Positions 36,121 through 45,449 of a DNA stretch of 64,000 bases are shown here, piece by piece. A model generated the notes under the pieces. That model saw only the letters and a list, made by a program, of their open reading frames with translations. It did no database searches and had not been told where the DNA came from. Where the stretch lies: the NCBI GenBank assembly GCA_039809865.1, contig JBDHVW010000018.1:1-64000 (forward strand), read 5' to 3'. The translations under genes and the position numbers were made by a program. Origin of the DNA: QWHO01 sp039809865. Lineage in GTDB: Bacteria > Vulcanimicrobiota > Xenobia > Xenobiales > QWHO01. How positions within the stretch are numbered: position 1 is the stretch's first letter; each line of letters opens with the position of its first letter.

Positions 36121-37182
36121 ATGGATACGCAATGGTGGAGCCCGCTGGACAACGGTAAAATCGAGTGTTATCTCTGCCCCCGGCACTGCAAACTTGGGGA
36201 GGGCCAGCGCGCGTTCTGCTTCGTGCGCCAGAACCAGGGCGGCAAGATGGTGCTGACCACCTATGGTCGCAGCACCGGCTTCTGCATCGACCCGATCGAG
36301 AAAAAGCCGCTCAACCACTTCTACCCCGGCTCGGCGGTCCTGAGCTTCGGCACCGCGGGGTGCAACCTGGGCTGCCGCTACTGCCAGAACTGGAGCATCT
36401 CCAAAGCCAACGAGGTCGAAAAGCTCTCCGACGAGGCCTCCCCCCGGGGAATCGCCAGCGCCGCACGGCTGCACGGGTGCCAGAGCGTGGCATTCACCTA
36501 CAACGACCCGGTCCTCTGGGCCGAGTATGCGATCGACGTGGCCAAAGCGTGCCACGATTTGGACGTAAAAACGGTGGCCGTGACGGCGGGCTACATCACC
36601 CCGGAGGCGCGGGGCGAGTTCTTCCGGCACATGGACGCCGCCAACGTCGACCTGAAGGCCTTCACCGAGCGGTTCTACCACAAGCTCTGCTTCGGGCACC
36701 TCGAGCCGGTGCTGGATACGTTGAAATACCTCAAAAACGAGACCGATGTGTGGTTCGAGATCACGACCCTGATCATCCCCGAGGAGAACGACTCCCCCGA
36801 GGAGATCGACCAGCTCTGCAAATGGGTCTTCCAGAACCTGGGTCCGGATGTCCCCATCCACTTCACGGCCTATCACCCCGACTTCAAGCTGGACCGGCCT
36901 CACACGCCCGCCAGCACCCTCCAGCGGGCTCGGCGACAGGCGCTCGAGCACGGGATTCGTTACGTCTATACAGGCAACGTGGTGGACCCGGATAGTCAGG
37001 CTACTCACTGCCCCGGTTGCCGGCAGGTCGTGATCGAGCGCGACTGGCACGAGTTGGGAGAGTTCCGCCTGCGCCAGGGCTGCTGCATGAGCTGCGGGGC
37101 GCGAGTGGCCGGGCGCTTCAACGAATACGCCGGTTCCTGGGGTCGTAAGCGCCAGCGAATCCGGGTCGGCGGGGGCAATTAA
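36121..37182 (+). CDS. amrS: AmmeMemoRadiSam-system radical SAM enzyme AmrS
   Basis: 353 aa. An N-terminal Cys motif (YLCPRHCKLGEGQRAFC) precedes the radical SAM cluster C81-x3-C85-x2-C88 (CNLGCRYCQNW). The rest follows AmrS: GGLH-type helices, FTAYHPDFKL and a C-terminal zinc-ribbon-like segment (CPGC ... CCMSCG). The other two members (AMMECR1 and Memo) are not in this window. The modified substrate is not known. A TATAGA element sits only 4 nt before the ATG, so transcripts could be leaderless. Confidence 0.88.
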   Translation: MDTQWWSPLDNGKIECYLCPRHCKLGEGQRAFCFVRQNQGGKMVLTTYGRSTGFCIDPIEKKPLNHFYPGSAVLSFGTAGCNLGCRYCQNWSISKANEVEKLSDEASPRGIASAARLHGCQSVAFTYNDPVLWAEYAIDVAKACHDLDVKTVAVTAGYITPEARGEFFRHMDAANVDLKAFTERFYHKLCFGHLEPVLDTLKYLKNETDVWFEITTLIIPEENDSPEEIDQLCKWVFQNLGPDVPIHFTAYHPDFKLDRPHTPASTLQRARRQALEHGIRYVYTGNVVDPDSQATHCPGCRQVVIERDWHELGEFRLRQGCCMSCGARVAGRFNEYAGSWGRKRQRIRVGGGN

Positions 37183-37655
37183 GCCTGAAGGCTCTCGTCG
37201 ATGCTCAGGTTGTCGGCGTAATAGCTCAGAGCGCGACCGTAAGCTCGGATTCGCTCGTCCTGCGTGGTTTCCGCCAATTGATGCAAGAGGGCGCTGGTAC
37301 ACTCCTCGTGCCGTCCCAGACTGTAAAGAGTCAGCGCGCGAAACACCTTCAAAGCCCGGTCCTGAGGATAGACTTCCAGACCGGCGTCCAGCGTCTCCAG
37401 CGACTCGCGCAGGCGGTTGAGGCACCGGAGCGTGCTTCCCAGCCCCAGAAAAGCCCCCGGCTCCTCGTCCGGAGGCAGTCCCAGCTGTAAGGCCGCCTGG
37501 TAATACTGCACCGCTTCGGCCTCCAGGCCGAGCTTGTCGTGGGTCCAGGCCACCTGGTAGGCGATCCGGGCATCCTCCGGATGCACCCGGAACAAGTGTT
37601 TGATGCCTTCGACATCTCCCGCTTCCCGTAAGGAAACGGCTTGCTCGTAGCTCAT
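37179..37655 (-). CDS. Tetratricopeptide-repeat protein
   Basis: 158 aa from ATG 37655 (a TTG at 37682 would add nine residues). TPR-like helices throughout: EGIKHLFRVHPEDARIAYQVAWTHDKLGLEAEAVQYYQAAL, GAFLGLGSTLRCL and ALKVFRALTLYSLGRHEE, as in small cytoplasmic TPR proteins of Bacilli. Likely an adaptor. Convergent overlap of 4 nt with amrS and divergent from smc, with 44 nt between starts. Confidence 0.75.
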   Translation of the reverse strand: MSYEQAVSLREAGDVEGIKHLFRVHPEDARIAYQVAWTHDKLGLEAEAVQYYQAALQLGLPPDEEPGAFLGLGSTLRCLNRLRESLETLDAGLEVYPQDRALKVFRALTLYSLGRHEECTSALLHQLAETTQDERIRAYGRALSYYADNLSIDESLQA

Positions 37656-37699
37656 TGAAGGAAATTCAGCCCTCTCTGACAAAAACTCAAGAACTCGCC

Positions 37700-40600
37700 A
37701 TGTATCTCAAACGTTTAGAGCTTTCCGGTTTCAAAACCTTCGCCGACAAGATCGACCTGGAGCTGCCCAGAGGCTTCCTGGCGGTCGTCGGGCCCAACGG
37801 CTCCGGCAAGAGCAACCTCACCGACGCATTGCGTTTCTGCTTGGGCGAGCAGAGCCTCAAAGTGCTGCGCGCCAACAAGACGGAGGAGCTCATCTTTGCC
37901 GGCACCAACACCCGTCGTCCGGCTCCCTTCTGCGAAGTCACCGCGATTTTCGACAACGCCGACGGACATCTGCCGGTCGACTTCTCCGAGGTGTCCATCA
38001 CGCGCCGCATCGAGCGCAGCGGCGATACCAAGTATTTCATCAACCGCACCACCTGCCGCCTGAAGGACATCCACGAGCTCCTCATGGGGTCCGGAATCGG
38101 CCCCGGCTCGTTCTCGGTGCTGGGAGGGCGCGAAGTGGACCGCGTGCTCTCCACCGACCCCAAAGAGCGGCGCATGATGCTCGAAGAGACGGCCGGCGTC
38201 AACCGCTATCGTTACCGCAAGCAAGAGGCCGAGCGCCGCCTTCAGAAAACGGCCGCCAACCTGACGCGGCTCAAGGACATCCTGCTCGAGGTCGAGCAGC
38301 AGTGGGAAGAAAGCAAGAAGCAGCTCGCCCGCTACGAGAAATACAAGAAAGCCCAGGACGAGCTGAAAGACCTCGACTGCCAGGTGGCCCACTTCGACTA
38401 CAGCCAGCTCGAAGGCAAACGCGTCCTTCTTCAGGGCCGCGTGGACGAGCTGGAGGCAAAATCGGGAGCCACCATCGCCGAGGAGGCGGCCCTCGCCGAG
38501 CGCCTGGAGGCCCTGCAGGCGAAACGGGCCGAGCACGAGGCCGAGAGGGAGAGGCAGCAGGCCGAGCTGGCCGCGGAGCGTGAGGACGCCAGCGCCAAGA
38601 AAGCGGCCTACGACGGGATGTTTGCCCGGGCCAGCGAGCTGGAGCACTCGGCCAGGTCCGCCCAGGAAAGGCTCGAGAATGCCCAGGAGCGCCTGATTCT
38701 TCGTACCCACGACCTGAATCGCATGGGCCGCGAGCGGCCCCGCCTGGCCGAAGAGGTGGCCGAAGCCGAAGCCAATGTCAAAAGGCTTCGAGCCGAGTGG
38801 GAGGCCCTTCCCCTGCCGGGCTCCGGAGCCCACGGCGACCTGCGCGGCCGCCTCCAGGAGCTGGACAAAGAGGTCAGCCGCTTGATGGCCAAAGCCGAGA
38901 GCATGCGCGCGCGGCTCGACACCGACGACCGGCGTCTCGAAGACGTGGAGCAGCTCAGCCTGGCCGCCATCGACGACGTGGGTGAGGTGATCGACATGGC
39001 GCCCCTGGTCGAGGACTCGAATCAGCGGCTGGCGGCGGCCCTGGCGCGCAACGAGACCCTCAAGACAGCCTGGACGGCCAGCGAGAAAGACCTGATGGAC
39101 TCGCGCAACTCGCGCAAGATGCTCGAGAACGAGCGCCGTCCGCTCTTTACCCGTTGCAGCGAGCTGGAGTCGTTCCTCGAGGATCGCTCCGGCATGCCCC
39201 CCGCCGTGCGCGCGGTGATGGCCTGGAAGACGCCCGGGACCGTGGGGCTGGTGGGCGAGCTGATCAAGGTGCGCGAGGGTATGGAGGTGGCCGTGGAGGC
39301 CGCGCTGGGCGGTCACCTGAACGACGTGATCACGCGCGATCGCGCCACTGCCTCCAACCTGATCGACCGCCTGAAGCAAGAGCGCATCGGTCGTGTGACC
39401 TTCTGGCCGCTGGACCTCTCGCGCAAAGCCGCGCCGCGCCCCGAGCTGCCTTCGCGCCAGGGCGTGGTCGGGCTGGCGCTCGAGCTGGTCGGCTACCCGA
39501 AAGAGATTCTCCCCGTGCTGGAAGAGCTGATGGGGCGCACGGTCTTCATGGAGGACCTGCCTTCGGCCCTGGCGCTGTATGACCGCGGATTCGGTCGCCG
39601 GCCCACGCTGGTGACGCTGCAGGGCGAGTATCTCAGTCCCAGCGGCGCCCTGACGGGCGGCGCGCACGCCCAGAACCGCTCCAACCTGCTTACCCGCAAA
39701 AGGCAGCTGGACGAAGCCCGCAACGCGATGCTCACCCTCGAGAAAAAGCTGGTGGAGCAGACCGAGCGCGAGGAGACGACCCAGAAACTGCGCTACGAGC
39801 TGGAGCGTGAGAAGGCGATCCTGGACGAGGAGATCCGCAAGCTGCGCCAGGAGAACGACGACCTGAAGGCCCAGCAGAAGCGCCAGGACGTCGACCAGGA
39901 GCGCTCCAACAAAGCGCTCGAAAAGCTGGAGGCCGAAAAGGCCGAGATCCTCAAGCGCGGCGAGGAGTGGCGCGCCGAGCTGGACACGATGTACGAGCTG
40001 CGGGCCAAGCTGGAGGCCGACCAGGAGACCTGCAAGGAGCTACTGGTGCAGACCCAGGAGGAGGAGGCGCGCCGCCAGATCGCCCGCGAGCGCACCCAGC
40101 AGGGCGTGCTCGAGGCGGAGCTCGAGCTGCAGCGCCGCGTGCAGAAGGTGGAGGAGCTCGACCGCGAGCTGGCCTCGATCAAGGGCCGCGCCGACGAGCT
40201 GGCGGCCGACCAGGCCGCCGCCGTGGCCGAGCAAGAGCGCTGCGCCCAGGCTCGCAAAGACCTCGAGACGGAGGGCGCCCAGCTGCAAGTCGACCTGGCC
40301 CGCCTCGAAGTGGAGCTGGTGACCCGCGGCACGGCCCTGGAAGAGCTGCGGGCCGGGCTGGCGGCCATCGATCGCGACGTGCTGGAGCTGAAGAAGCTGC
40401 ACCAGGCGGCTGCGGCGCAAGCGGGCGACAGCTCCAAAAGGCTGCACGGCCTGCAGGTCGAGCTGGCGGGCGTGCAGGCGCGCGCCGAGGAGGCCCTGGC
40501 GCGGGTCGAGGAGCTGGGGCTGTCCCTGGAAGAGCCGCCCGAGCTCCCCGAGGGGCTCGACCTGGAGAAGATTCGCTCGCAGGCCCAGCGCCTGAAGAGC

Positions 40601-41266
40601 TTCCTGGAGAACTTTGGCTCGGTCAACCTGGGCGCGCGCGAGGACTACGAGCGGCTGGAAGGCCGCCAGGCGGAGCTGACGACCCAGATTAGCGATCTGG
40701 AGGAAGGCTCGGCATCGCTGCGCCAGATCATGTCGGAGATGGATGCCGCCACGGTGGAGCAGTTCCAGCAGTCTTTCACGGCGGTGAACGACACGTTCAG
40801 CCGGATGTACACCGAGTTGTTCGGCGGCGGCACGGCCCAGCTCGAGCTGACCAACCCCGAGGACGTGCTGGAGTCGGGCGTCGAGATCGTGGCCCGTCCC
40901 CCTGGCAAGAAGGTACAGAACCTCACACTGATGAGCTCGGGCGAGCGCGCCCTGTCGGCCATCGCGTTCCTGCTGGCGCTGCTGGCTCACCGGCCCAGCC
41001 CGATCGTCATCCTGGACGAATTGGACGCACCCCTCGACGACTCCAACGTCGAGAAGGTCGCCGCCCGCCTGCTGGAGTTCTCGACCTCGTCGCAGTTCCT
41101 GTGCATCACGCACAACCGCAAGACGATGGAGTTCGCAGACAAGCTGTTCGGCGTCACCATGGAAGAGCCGGGGGTCTCCCGGATGCTGCACGTCACGCTG
41201 AGCGGCGCCCCGGTCGAGGAGACCGTCCAGCCTACCCAGACTACCCAGGAGGAGGTGACAGCGTGA
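37700..41266 (+). CDS. smc: Chromosome segregation ATPase SMC
   Basis: 1188 aa, the normal SMC size. N-terminal ATPase head with Walker A GPNGSGKSN at 32-40, two long coiled coils separated by a hinge (~500-660, GLVGELIKVREGMEVAVEAALG), C-terminal signature LMSSGERAL (~1077) and Walker B IVILDELDAPLDD (~1101). Start chosen at MYLKRLELSGFKTF, the conserved SMC N-terminus, although the ribosome-binding site is weak. It compacts and segregates DNA with ScpAB, which are not in the window. Confidence 0.96.
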   Translation: MYLKRLELSGFKTFADKIDLELPRGFLAVVGPNGSGKSNLTDALRFCLGEQSLKVLRANKTEELIFAGTNTRRPAPFCEVTAIFDNADGHLPVDFSEVSITRRIERSGDTKYFINRTTCRLKDIHELLMGSGIGPGSFSVLGGREVDRVLSTDPKERRMMLEETAGVNRYRYRKQEAERRLQKTAANLTRLKDILLEVEQQWEESKKQLARYEKYKKAQDELKDLDCQVAHFDYSQLEGKRVLLQGRVDELEAKSGATIAEEAALAERLEALQAKRAEHEAERERQQAELAAEREDASAKKAAYDGMFARASELEHSARSAQERLENAQERLILRTHDLNRMGRERPRLAEEVAEAEANVKRLRAEWEALPLPGSGAHGDLRGRLQELDKEVSRLMAKAESMRARLDTDDRRLEDVEQLSLAAIDDVGEVIDMAPLVEDSNQRLAAALARNETLKTAWTASEKDLMDSRNSRKMLENERRPLFTRCSELESFLEDRSGMPPAVRAVMAWKTPGTVGLVGELIKVREGMEVAVEAALGGHLNDVITRDRATASNLIDRLKQERIGRVTFWPLDLSRKAAPRPELPSRQGVVGLALELVGYPKEILPVLEELMGRTVFMEDLPSALALYDRGFGRRPTLVTLQGEYLSPSGALTGGAHAQNRSNLLTRKRQLDEARNAMLTLEKKLVEQTEREETTQKLRYELEREKAILDEEIRKLRQENDDLKAQQKRQDVDQERSNKALEKLEAEKAEILKRGEEWRAELDTMYELRAKLEADQETCKELLVQTQEEEARRQIARERTQQGVLEAELELQRRVQKVEELDRELASIKGRADELAADQAAAVAEQERCAQARKDLETEGAQLQVDLARLEVELVTRGTALEELRAGLAAIDRDVLELKKLHQAAAAQAGDSSKRLHGLQVELAGVQARAEEALARVEELGLSLEEPPELPEGLDLEKIRSQAQRLKSFLENFGSVNLGAREDYERLEGRQAELTTQISDLEEGSASLRQIMSEMDAATVEQFQQSFTAVNDTFSRMYTELFGGGTAQLELTNPEDVLESGVEIVARPPGKKVQNLTLMSSGERALSAIAFLLALLAHRPSPIVILDELDAPLDDSNVEKVAARLLEFSTSSQFLCITHNRKTMEFADKLFGVTMEEPGVSRMLHVTLSGAPVEETVQPTQTTQEEVTA

Positions 41267-41328
41267 GCGCATCCGTGAAGATCATCATCTGGAGAAAACC
41301 GTCCAAATCCACCGAGGTCGTGCTTTGA
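41263..41328 (+). CDS. Possible 21-aa coupling ORF between smc and the TIM-barrel gene
   Basis: GTG overlapping the smc stop (GTGA) to a TGA that overlaps the next TTG start (TTGA). The 21-residue peptide is basic and hydrophobic. Both ends are coupling overlaps, which is why I list it. Translation is unproven; it may only relay ribosomes to the next gene. Confidence 0.25.
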   Translation: MSASVKIIIWRKPSKSTEVVL

Positions 41329-42011
41329 GCCGCCTCAAAGAGCTTACCGCGAGCGGCTTTCGCCTGATGGTCAGCCTGCCCAAGAACCGCCCGGAACTGG
41401 CTCTGGCCGCCGTCGAGTCCGGCGCCGAGATCCTGAAGGTGCACCTGAACTGCCACCACTTTGCCTCGGACACCCGTTTCGGCAGCTGGACCGACGAGAA
41501 GCCCGTCCTCCAGGAGATTCTGTCCGCCGTGAAGGTTCCGGTTGGCCTGGTCACGGGCGAGGAGACCCAGCCTTCGGCGGATGAATGGGCCGAGTTCAAA
41601 TCCTTTGGATTCGACTTCTGGGACCTGTTCGCGAAATATACCGCCCCGGGCTGCTTCGACGTGAGTGGCCTGGGCCGCATGGTGGCCGTCGACGACACCT
41701 GGACCGCCGAGATGGTCCAGGACATGGTTAGCTTCGGCGTGGACGTCTTCGAAGCTTCCATCATCCCGCGCACCAGCTATCGCACGCCGCTGAACCTGGT
41801 CGACCTGACGCGCTACCGAGCGCTTTCGCGCGCCTGCGGGGTGCCCATCATGGTGCCCACCCAGAAGGCCGTGCTGCCCGCCGAGGTGGGCTGGCTCCGC
41901 AAGGCGGGAGCCGCCGGCATCACCATCGGGGCCATCGTGACCGGGCTCGAGGAAGCGAGCCTGCGCGCGGCGACTGCCCGCTTCCGCGAGGCCATCGACG
42001 CCCTGGCGTGA
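41325..42011 (+). CDS. Predicted TIM-barrel protein of unknown function
   Basis: 228 aa from a TTG coupled to the preceding 21-codon ORF. Alternating strands and helices with motifs such as FRLMVSLPKNRPELALAAVESGAEILKVHL, VPVGLVTGEE, GFDFWDLFAKY and a C-terminal AGAAGITIGAIVTGLE phosphate-binding-like loop suggest a barrel related to NanE/ThiG-type enzymes. Specific reaction not recognised. Its stop overlaps the DUF4127 start (GTGA), suggesting a shared pathway. Confidence 0.6.
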   Translation: MSRLKELTASGFRLMVSLPKNRPELALAAVESGAEILKVHLNCHHFASDTRFGSWTDEKPVLQEILSAVKVPVGLVTGEETQPSADEWAEFKSFGFDFWDLFAKYTAPGCFDVSGLGRMVAVDDTWTAEMVQDMVSFGVDVFEASIIPRTSYRTPLNLVDLTRYRALSRACGVPIMVPTQKAVLPAEVGWLRKAGAAGITIGAIVTGLEEASLRAATARFREAIDALA

Positions 42012-43366
42012 TCCTGCTCGTTCCCCTGGACGACCGTCCCTGCTGTACGCAATTCGTCGAGCGCGTGGCCGCCATGGCCGGGCGCCAGGTACGCATTCCG
42101 GCGAGCCTGGGACGCTTCATGACCCCGGGCGACCCCGCTGCCATGCTGGCGGCGCTGGCCGGACCTGACAAGGAAGTGCTGGTTTCCCTCGACATGATCG
42201 CCTGGGGCGGACTCGTGGCCTCGCGCTCGCAGAAGGCTCCCTTCGCCGAGGCGGTCAGCCGCCTGGAAAAGCTCCCTCAGCTCGTAGAGGGCAAGCGCGC
42301 GCACGCCTTCCAGTCGATTATGCGGACCGCGCCTACTCAGACCAGTCCGGAAGAGGTCGCCATGGCCGAGCGCCTGGTCGAGCTCTCCGTGCTCTCGGCG
42401 CGCAAGGATCCACGCGCGGACGAGCTGGCCAAGCAACTCGACCCTGACTATGTGACCGCCTATCTGGACCGCCGCGACCAGGCTCATCAGCTCAATCGCC
42501 TCGCCATGGGGCAGGCTTACCAGGGTAGCTGGGAGAGCCTGTTGCTCGGTGTCGACGACAGCCGCACGGAAGGCTGGAACGTGCTGGAAATCCGCGAGCT
42601 CTCCAAGCACCGGCCCCAGAACGTCACCATCGCGCCCGGCACCGACGAGATGGCCATGCTGCAACTGGTCCGCCTGATCGGACCGGCCGGGCCTGTCCAG
42701 GTGCGCTGGTTCCCGGAGGACGCCTGCGACCGGGTGGGCCGGTACGAAGACCGCTCGATGCGCGACGTGGTGGATGCCCAGGCACGGGCGGCCATGGTCG
42801 AGCTGACCCAGGCCCGACGGCAGCTCTGGGTCTACGGTCCGACGGGAGCGCAGGGCGAGGCGGGTCATCAAGCCCTCGAAGACCCCTCGCGCGCACTGGC
42901 CTTCCTGGAAGCGCTTCGCGACGCTCTCGAGCAGGGACTCCAGATCGCCGTGGCTGACGTGGTGCACGCCAACGGGGGAGATTTGCGCCTGCTGGACGAG
43001 CTGGTCGCCTCGGGCCTGGCCACCCGCCTGGTCGCCTACAGCGGGTGGAACACCGCCGGCAACACGCTGGGTACCGCCCTGGCCGCCCTCGCCCTCTGGC
43101 CCGACCAGCCCGACGCGAAACAAGACGGGACTCGCCTTCGCTTTCTCGCCGAGCGCTTGCTCGACGACGGCTACTACCAGGCCGCTGTCCGCCCCCATCT
43201 GGGCACACTCGCCCTCAAGGACGCGGGGGTTGAAGTCGCTGCCGCGGTCCGCAGCGAGTTGGAGGTGCGACTGGCCAGACTGATCGCCACCGGATTTCCA
43301 CTGGAATCGCTCCAGGTCGAGCTTCCCTGGGACCGCGTGTTCGAGGTCAGGCTCGAAGTCGCCTGA
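42008..43366 (+). CDS. DUF4127 family protein
   Basis: 452 aa from a GTG. The opening ILLVPLDDRPCCTQFVERVA and the VLVSLDMIAWGGLVASR segment are the hallmark of DUF4127, a family with no established activity that often occurs with sugar-metabolism genes. No signal peptide. Co-transcribed with the TIM-barrel gene. Its last ~190 nt are antisense to the 3' end of the comEC frame. Confidence 0.82.
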   Translation: MILLVPLDDRPCCTQFVERVAAMAGRQVRIPASLGRFMTPGDPAAMLAALAGPDKEVLVSLDMIAWGGLVASRSQKAPFAEAVSRLEKLPQLVEGKRAHAFQSIMRTAPTQTSPEEVAMAERLVELSVLSARKDPRADELAKQLDPDYVTAYLDRRDQAHQLNRLAMGQAYQGSWESLLLGVDDSRTEGWNVLEIRELSKHRPQNVTIAPGTDEMAMLQLVRLIGPAGPVQVRWFPEDACDRVGRYEDRSMRDVVDAQARAAMVELTQARRQLWVYGPTGAQGEAGHQALEDPSRALAFLEALRDALEQGLQIAVADVVHANGGDLRLLDELVASGLATRLVAYSGWNTAGNTLGTALAALALWPDQPDAKQDGTRLRFLAERLLDDGYYQAAVRPHLGTLALKDAGVEVAAAVRSELEVRLARLIATGFPLESLQVELPWDRVFEVRLEVA

Positions 43367-45393
43367 TCGGACCAGTCACGCTCCCACAGCCGCACCCCGT
43401 CCGTCTCCAGCTCGAGCGGACCGTCACGATCCAGCTCCCATAAGCTCCTGGGCGTCTGCACGCGACCCCCCTCGAGCCTGACCGTGCCCTGGCAACGCCA
43501 GGACCACCGCATCCGACCATACAGAATCATCAAGCTGGAAGGTTGGCTGATCACCTGGAGCGGTCCACACAGACGGGTATCCGGGGCCAGGCTATCCAGA
43601 CCGATCACCAGGTCGGCACGCGCCACCCCCTGGTCGTGCAGCATATCCAGCATGGCCCCCCGAACTCGCTCCGAATCTCCAATCAGGACGTGGGTTCCAG
43701 CAATGTTCATCCAGACGGCCACACCCTGCGGCAACTGGACATGGCGGATGATCAGGCTGTCTTGAGAACGACCGACCTGAAGGGTCAGGCTAACCAAAGA
43801 TGCGACCAGACAGACCAGTCCCAGACGGCGCCTCCCGGGTCGGGTGAGGAGCACGGCAGCGGCTCCATAGAGCAACCAGAAAGCCAGTGCTGGTCGCGGA
43901 AGCTGGCAGGCGGGAAAGCGCGTGGCGAGACTGTGAGGGAGGCTGATCAAAAGGTCGAGTCCGAGCTGGGTGAGGCCGATCAAGGGGGAGCCGAGCTGAG
44001 TATTCAGACCGGTCAGGCCGGCAGCGACGAATCCGAGGGGGAGGAGGGCCTCGGCGAGGGGGGCGCAGAGGAGGTTGGCGGGGAGGCTGAGGCTGGGAAG
44101 CTGCTGGAAGGTCTGGAGGAGGAGGGGCGTGACCAGGAGCGAGGCGGCAAAAGTGAGGGAGGTAGCCCCGAAGAGCCAGGTGAGAGCGGTTTGGGCGGAG
44201 GTTTTGGGGGAGCCGAAAATGAGGGAGGTGGGCCGGAAGAGGGGGCTGAGGAGGCGGACGAGGCGGTCGGGAGGGGCGAAAGTGAGGGGGGACCCGTAGA
44301 CCAGGAGGCCGAGCACGGCCAGGAAGCTGAGCTGGAAACCCAGGTCGGTCAGACAGGTGGGGTCGAGCAAAGTGAGGGAGAGGGTGGTGACGAGGAGGGT
44401 CTGGGTGGCGTCGACCTGGCGGCCGAGCGCGCGGGCGGCAAAAGTGAGGGAGGACATCCAGGTGGCCCGGACGATGGAGGGGGAGGCGCCGGCCAGGCAG
44501 CAGTAAAACCAGACGACGGCGAGGGAGGGGAGGGCGAGGCGGTAGTCCGAGTAGCCAATGCGGCGGCCGGCAAAAATGAGGATGCCGGACACGATGACGA
44601 CATTGAGCCCGGAGGCAGCCAGGAGATGGGTGAGACCCAGGGCGCGAAAATCGTCCTCCACCTGGCGAGGGAGATCGCCGGTCTCGCCCAGGAGGATGCC
44701 GGCCAGCAATCCGAGTTGCGCCCTGGAGAGCTGGGGGCCGAGCTGATCCAGCAGCCACAACCGCGTCCGACAGGCGACAGGCCAGATTCCCCAGCCCTCG
44801 GGCGGGCCGAGCCGATCGCAATCTCCCGGGCTCAAACGGAGCTGATGATGGATTCCGCGTTGGAAGGCCCATTCTCGCGGGTCGAAGCCGCCCGGGTAGG
44901 CTGCCCTCCCCAGCGGCTTCAGGACGCCCGAGAGACGCCATTTTTCGCCGGGCGCCAAGGAAGGCAGAAATTGCGCCGGTCCGCGCACTTCCACGAGCAC
45001 GGGGAAAGACCGCACGCGGGGTCGACCCTCGACGCGCTCGACTCGAAAACGAAAGCGCACCTTTCCCTCGAGCGTGCGCGCCGGCTCGGTGACTTCGCCC
45101 GAGCAGTCGAGGCGAGTCCCCTCGAGCGAGGCGGCGGGATCGAGCTGATGCTGGCGATCGGCCAACTCTTGGCGCGCATAGCCTGCCAGTGCGAAGAGAA
45201 GCACCAGGAGGATGGGCTCTGCCTGGCGGCGGAACCACCGCGCCTCACCGGCAGCGGCCAACCAGGCCAGCCATCCAGAGGTAGCGAGGATCAGGCAAAA
45301 CAGCGCGATCCAGGTCGGGGGGCGGTCGGCCAGCGTCACGCCGGCGACGACGCCGACACAGGCCCAGAAGACTTGTCGTTGGAAAAGGCTCAT
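43174..45393 (-). CDS. comEC: ComEC/Rec2 DNA-uptake channel
   Basis: 739 aa from the ATG giving MSLFQRQVFW. Two N-terminal helices, a DUF4131 OB-like domain (~70-190) and the ComEC competence domain (~225-500) with GLTHLLAASGLNVVIVSG and multiple helices. The C-terminal metallo-beta-lactamase domain of long ComECs is absent or degenerate. The last ~64 residues are Ser/Thr/Arg-rich, encoded antisense to the DUF4127 gene, and are probably read-through past a lost stop. ComEC moves single-stranded DNA across the membrane during transformation. Confidence 0.88.
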   Translation of the reverse strand: MSLFQRQVFWACVGVVAGVTLADRPPTWIALFCLILATSGWLAWLAAAGEARWFRRQAEPILLVLLFALAGYARQELADRQHQLDPAASLEGTRLDCSGEVTEPARTLEGKVRFRFRVERVEGRPRVRSFPVLVEVRGPAQFLPSLAPGEKWRLSGVLKPLGRAAYPGGFDPREWAFQRGIHHQLRLSPGDCDRLGPPEGWGIWPVACRTRLWLLDQLGPQLSRAQLGLLAGILLGETGDLPRQVEDDFRALGLTHLLAASGLNVVIVSGILIFAGRRIGYSDYRLALPSLAVVWFYCCLAGASPSIVRATWMSSLTFAARALGRQVDATQTLLVTTLSLTLLDPTCLTDLGFQLSFLAVLGLLVYGSPLTFAPPDRLVRLLSPLFRPTSLIFGSPKTSAQTALTWLFGATSLTFAASLLVTPLLLQTFQQLPSLSLPANLLCAPLAEALLPLGFVAAGLTGLNTQLGSPLIGLTQLGLDLLISLPHSLATRFPACQLPRPALAFWLLYGAAAVLLTRPGRRRLGLVCLVASLVSLTLQVGRSQDSLIIRHVQLPQGVAVWMNIAGTHVLIGDSERVRGAMLDMLHDQGVARADLVIGLDSLAPDTRLCGPLQVISQPSSLMILYGRMRWSWRCQGTVRLEGGRVQTPRSLWELDRDGPLELETDGVRLWERDWSDQATSSLTSNTRSQGSSTWSDSSGNPVAISLASRTSNSLRTAAATSTPASLRASVPRWGRTAAW
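44144..44582. repeat. Recurrent AAAGTGAGGGAGG motif inside comEC
   Basis: The 19-bp GCGGCAAAAGTGAGGGAGG occurs exactly at 44144-44162 and 44435-44453. Shorter relatives lie near 44216, 44279, 44369 and 44572. On the coding strand they encode recurring (S)LTFA/LIFG in membrane helices. Spacing is irregular. Confidence 0.5.
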
Positions 45394-45449
45394 AGCCCCA
45401 TGCTGCGGGGCCCAGGTTACCGGGATGCTGCCAGAGAGTTTCCGCGATG

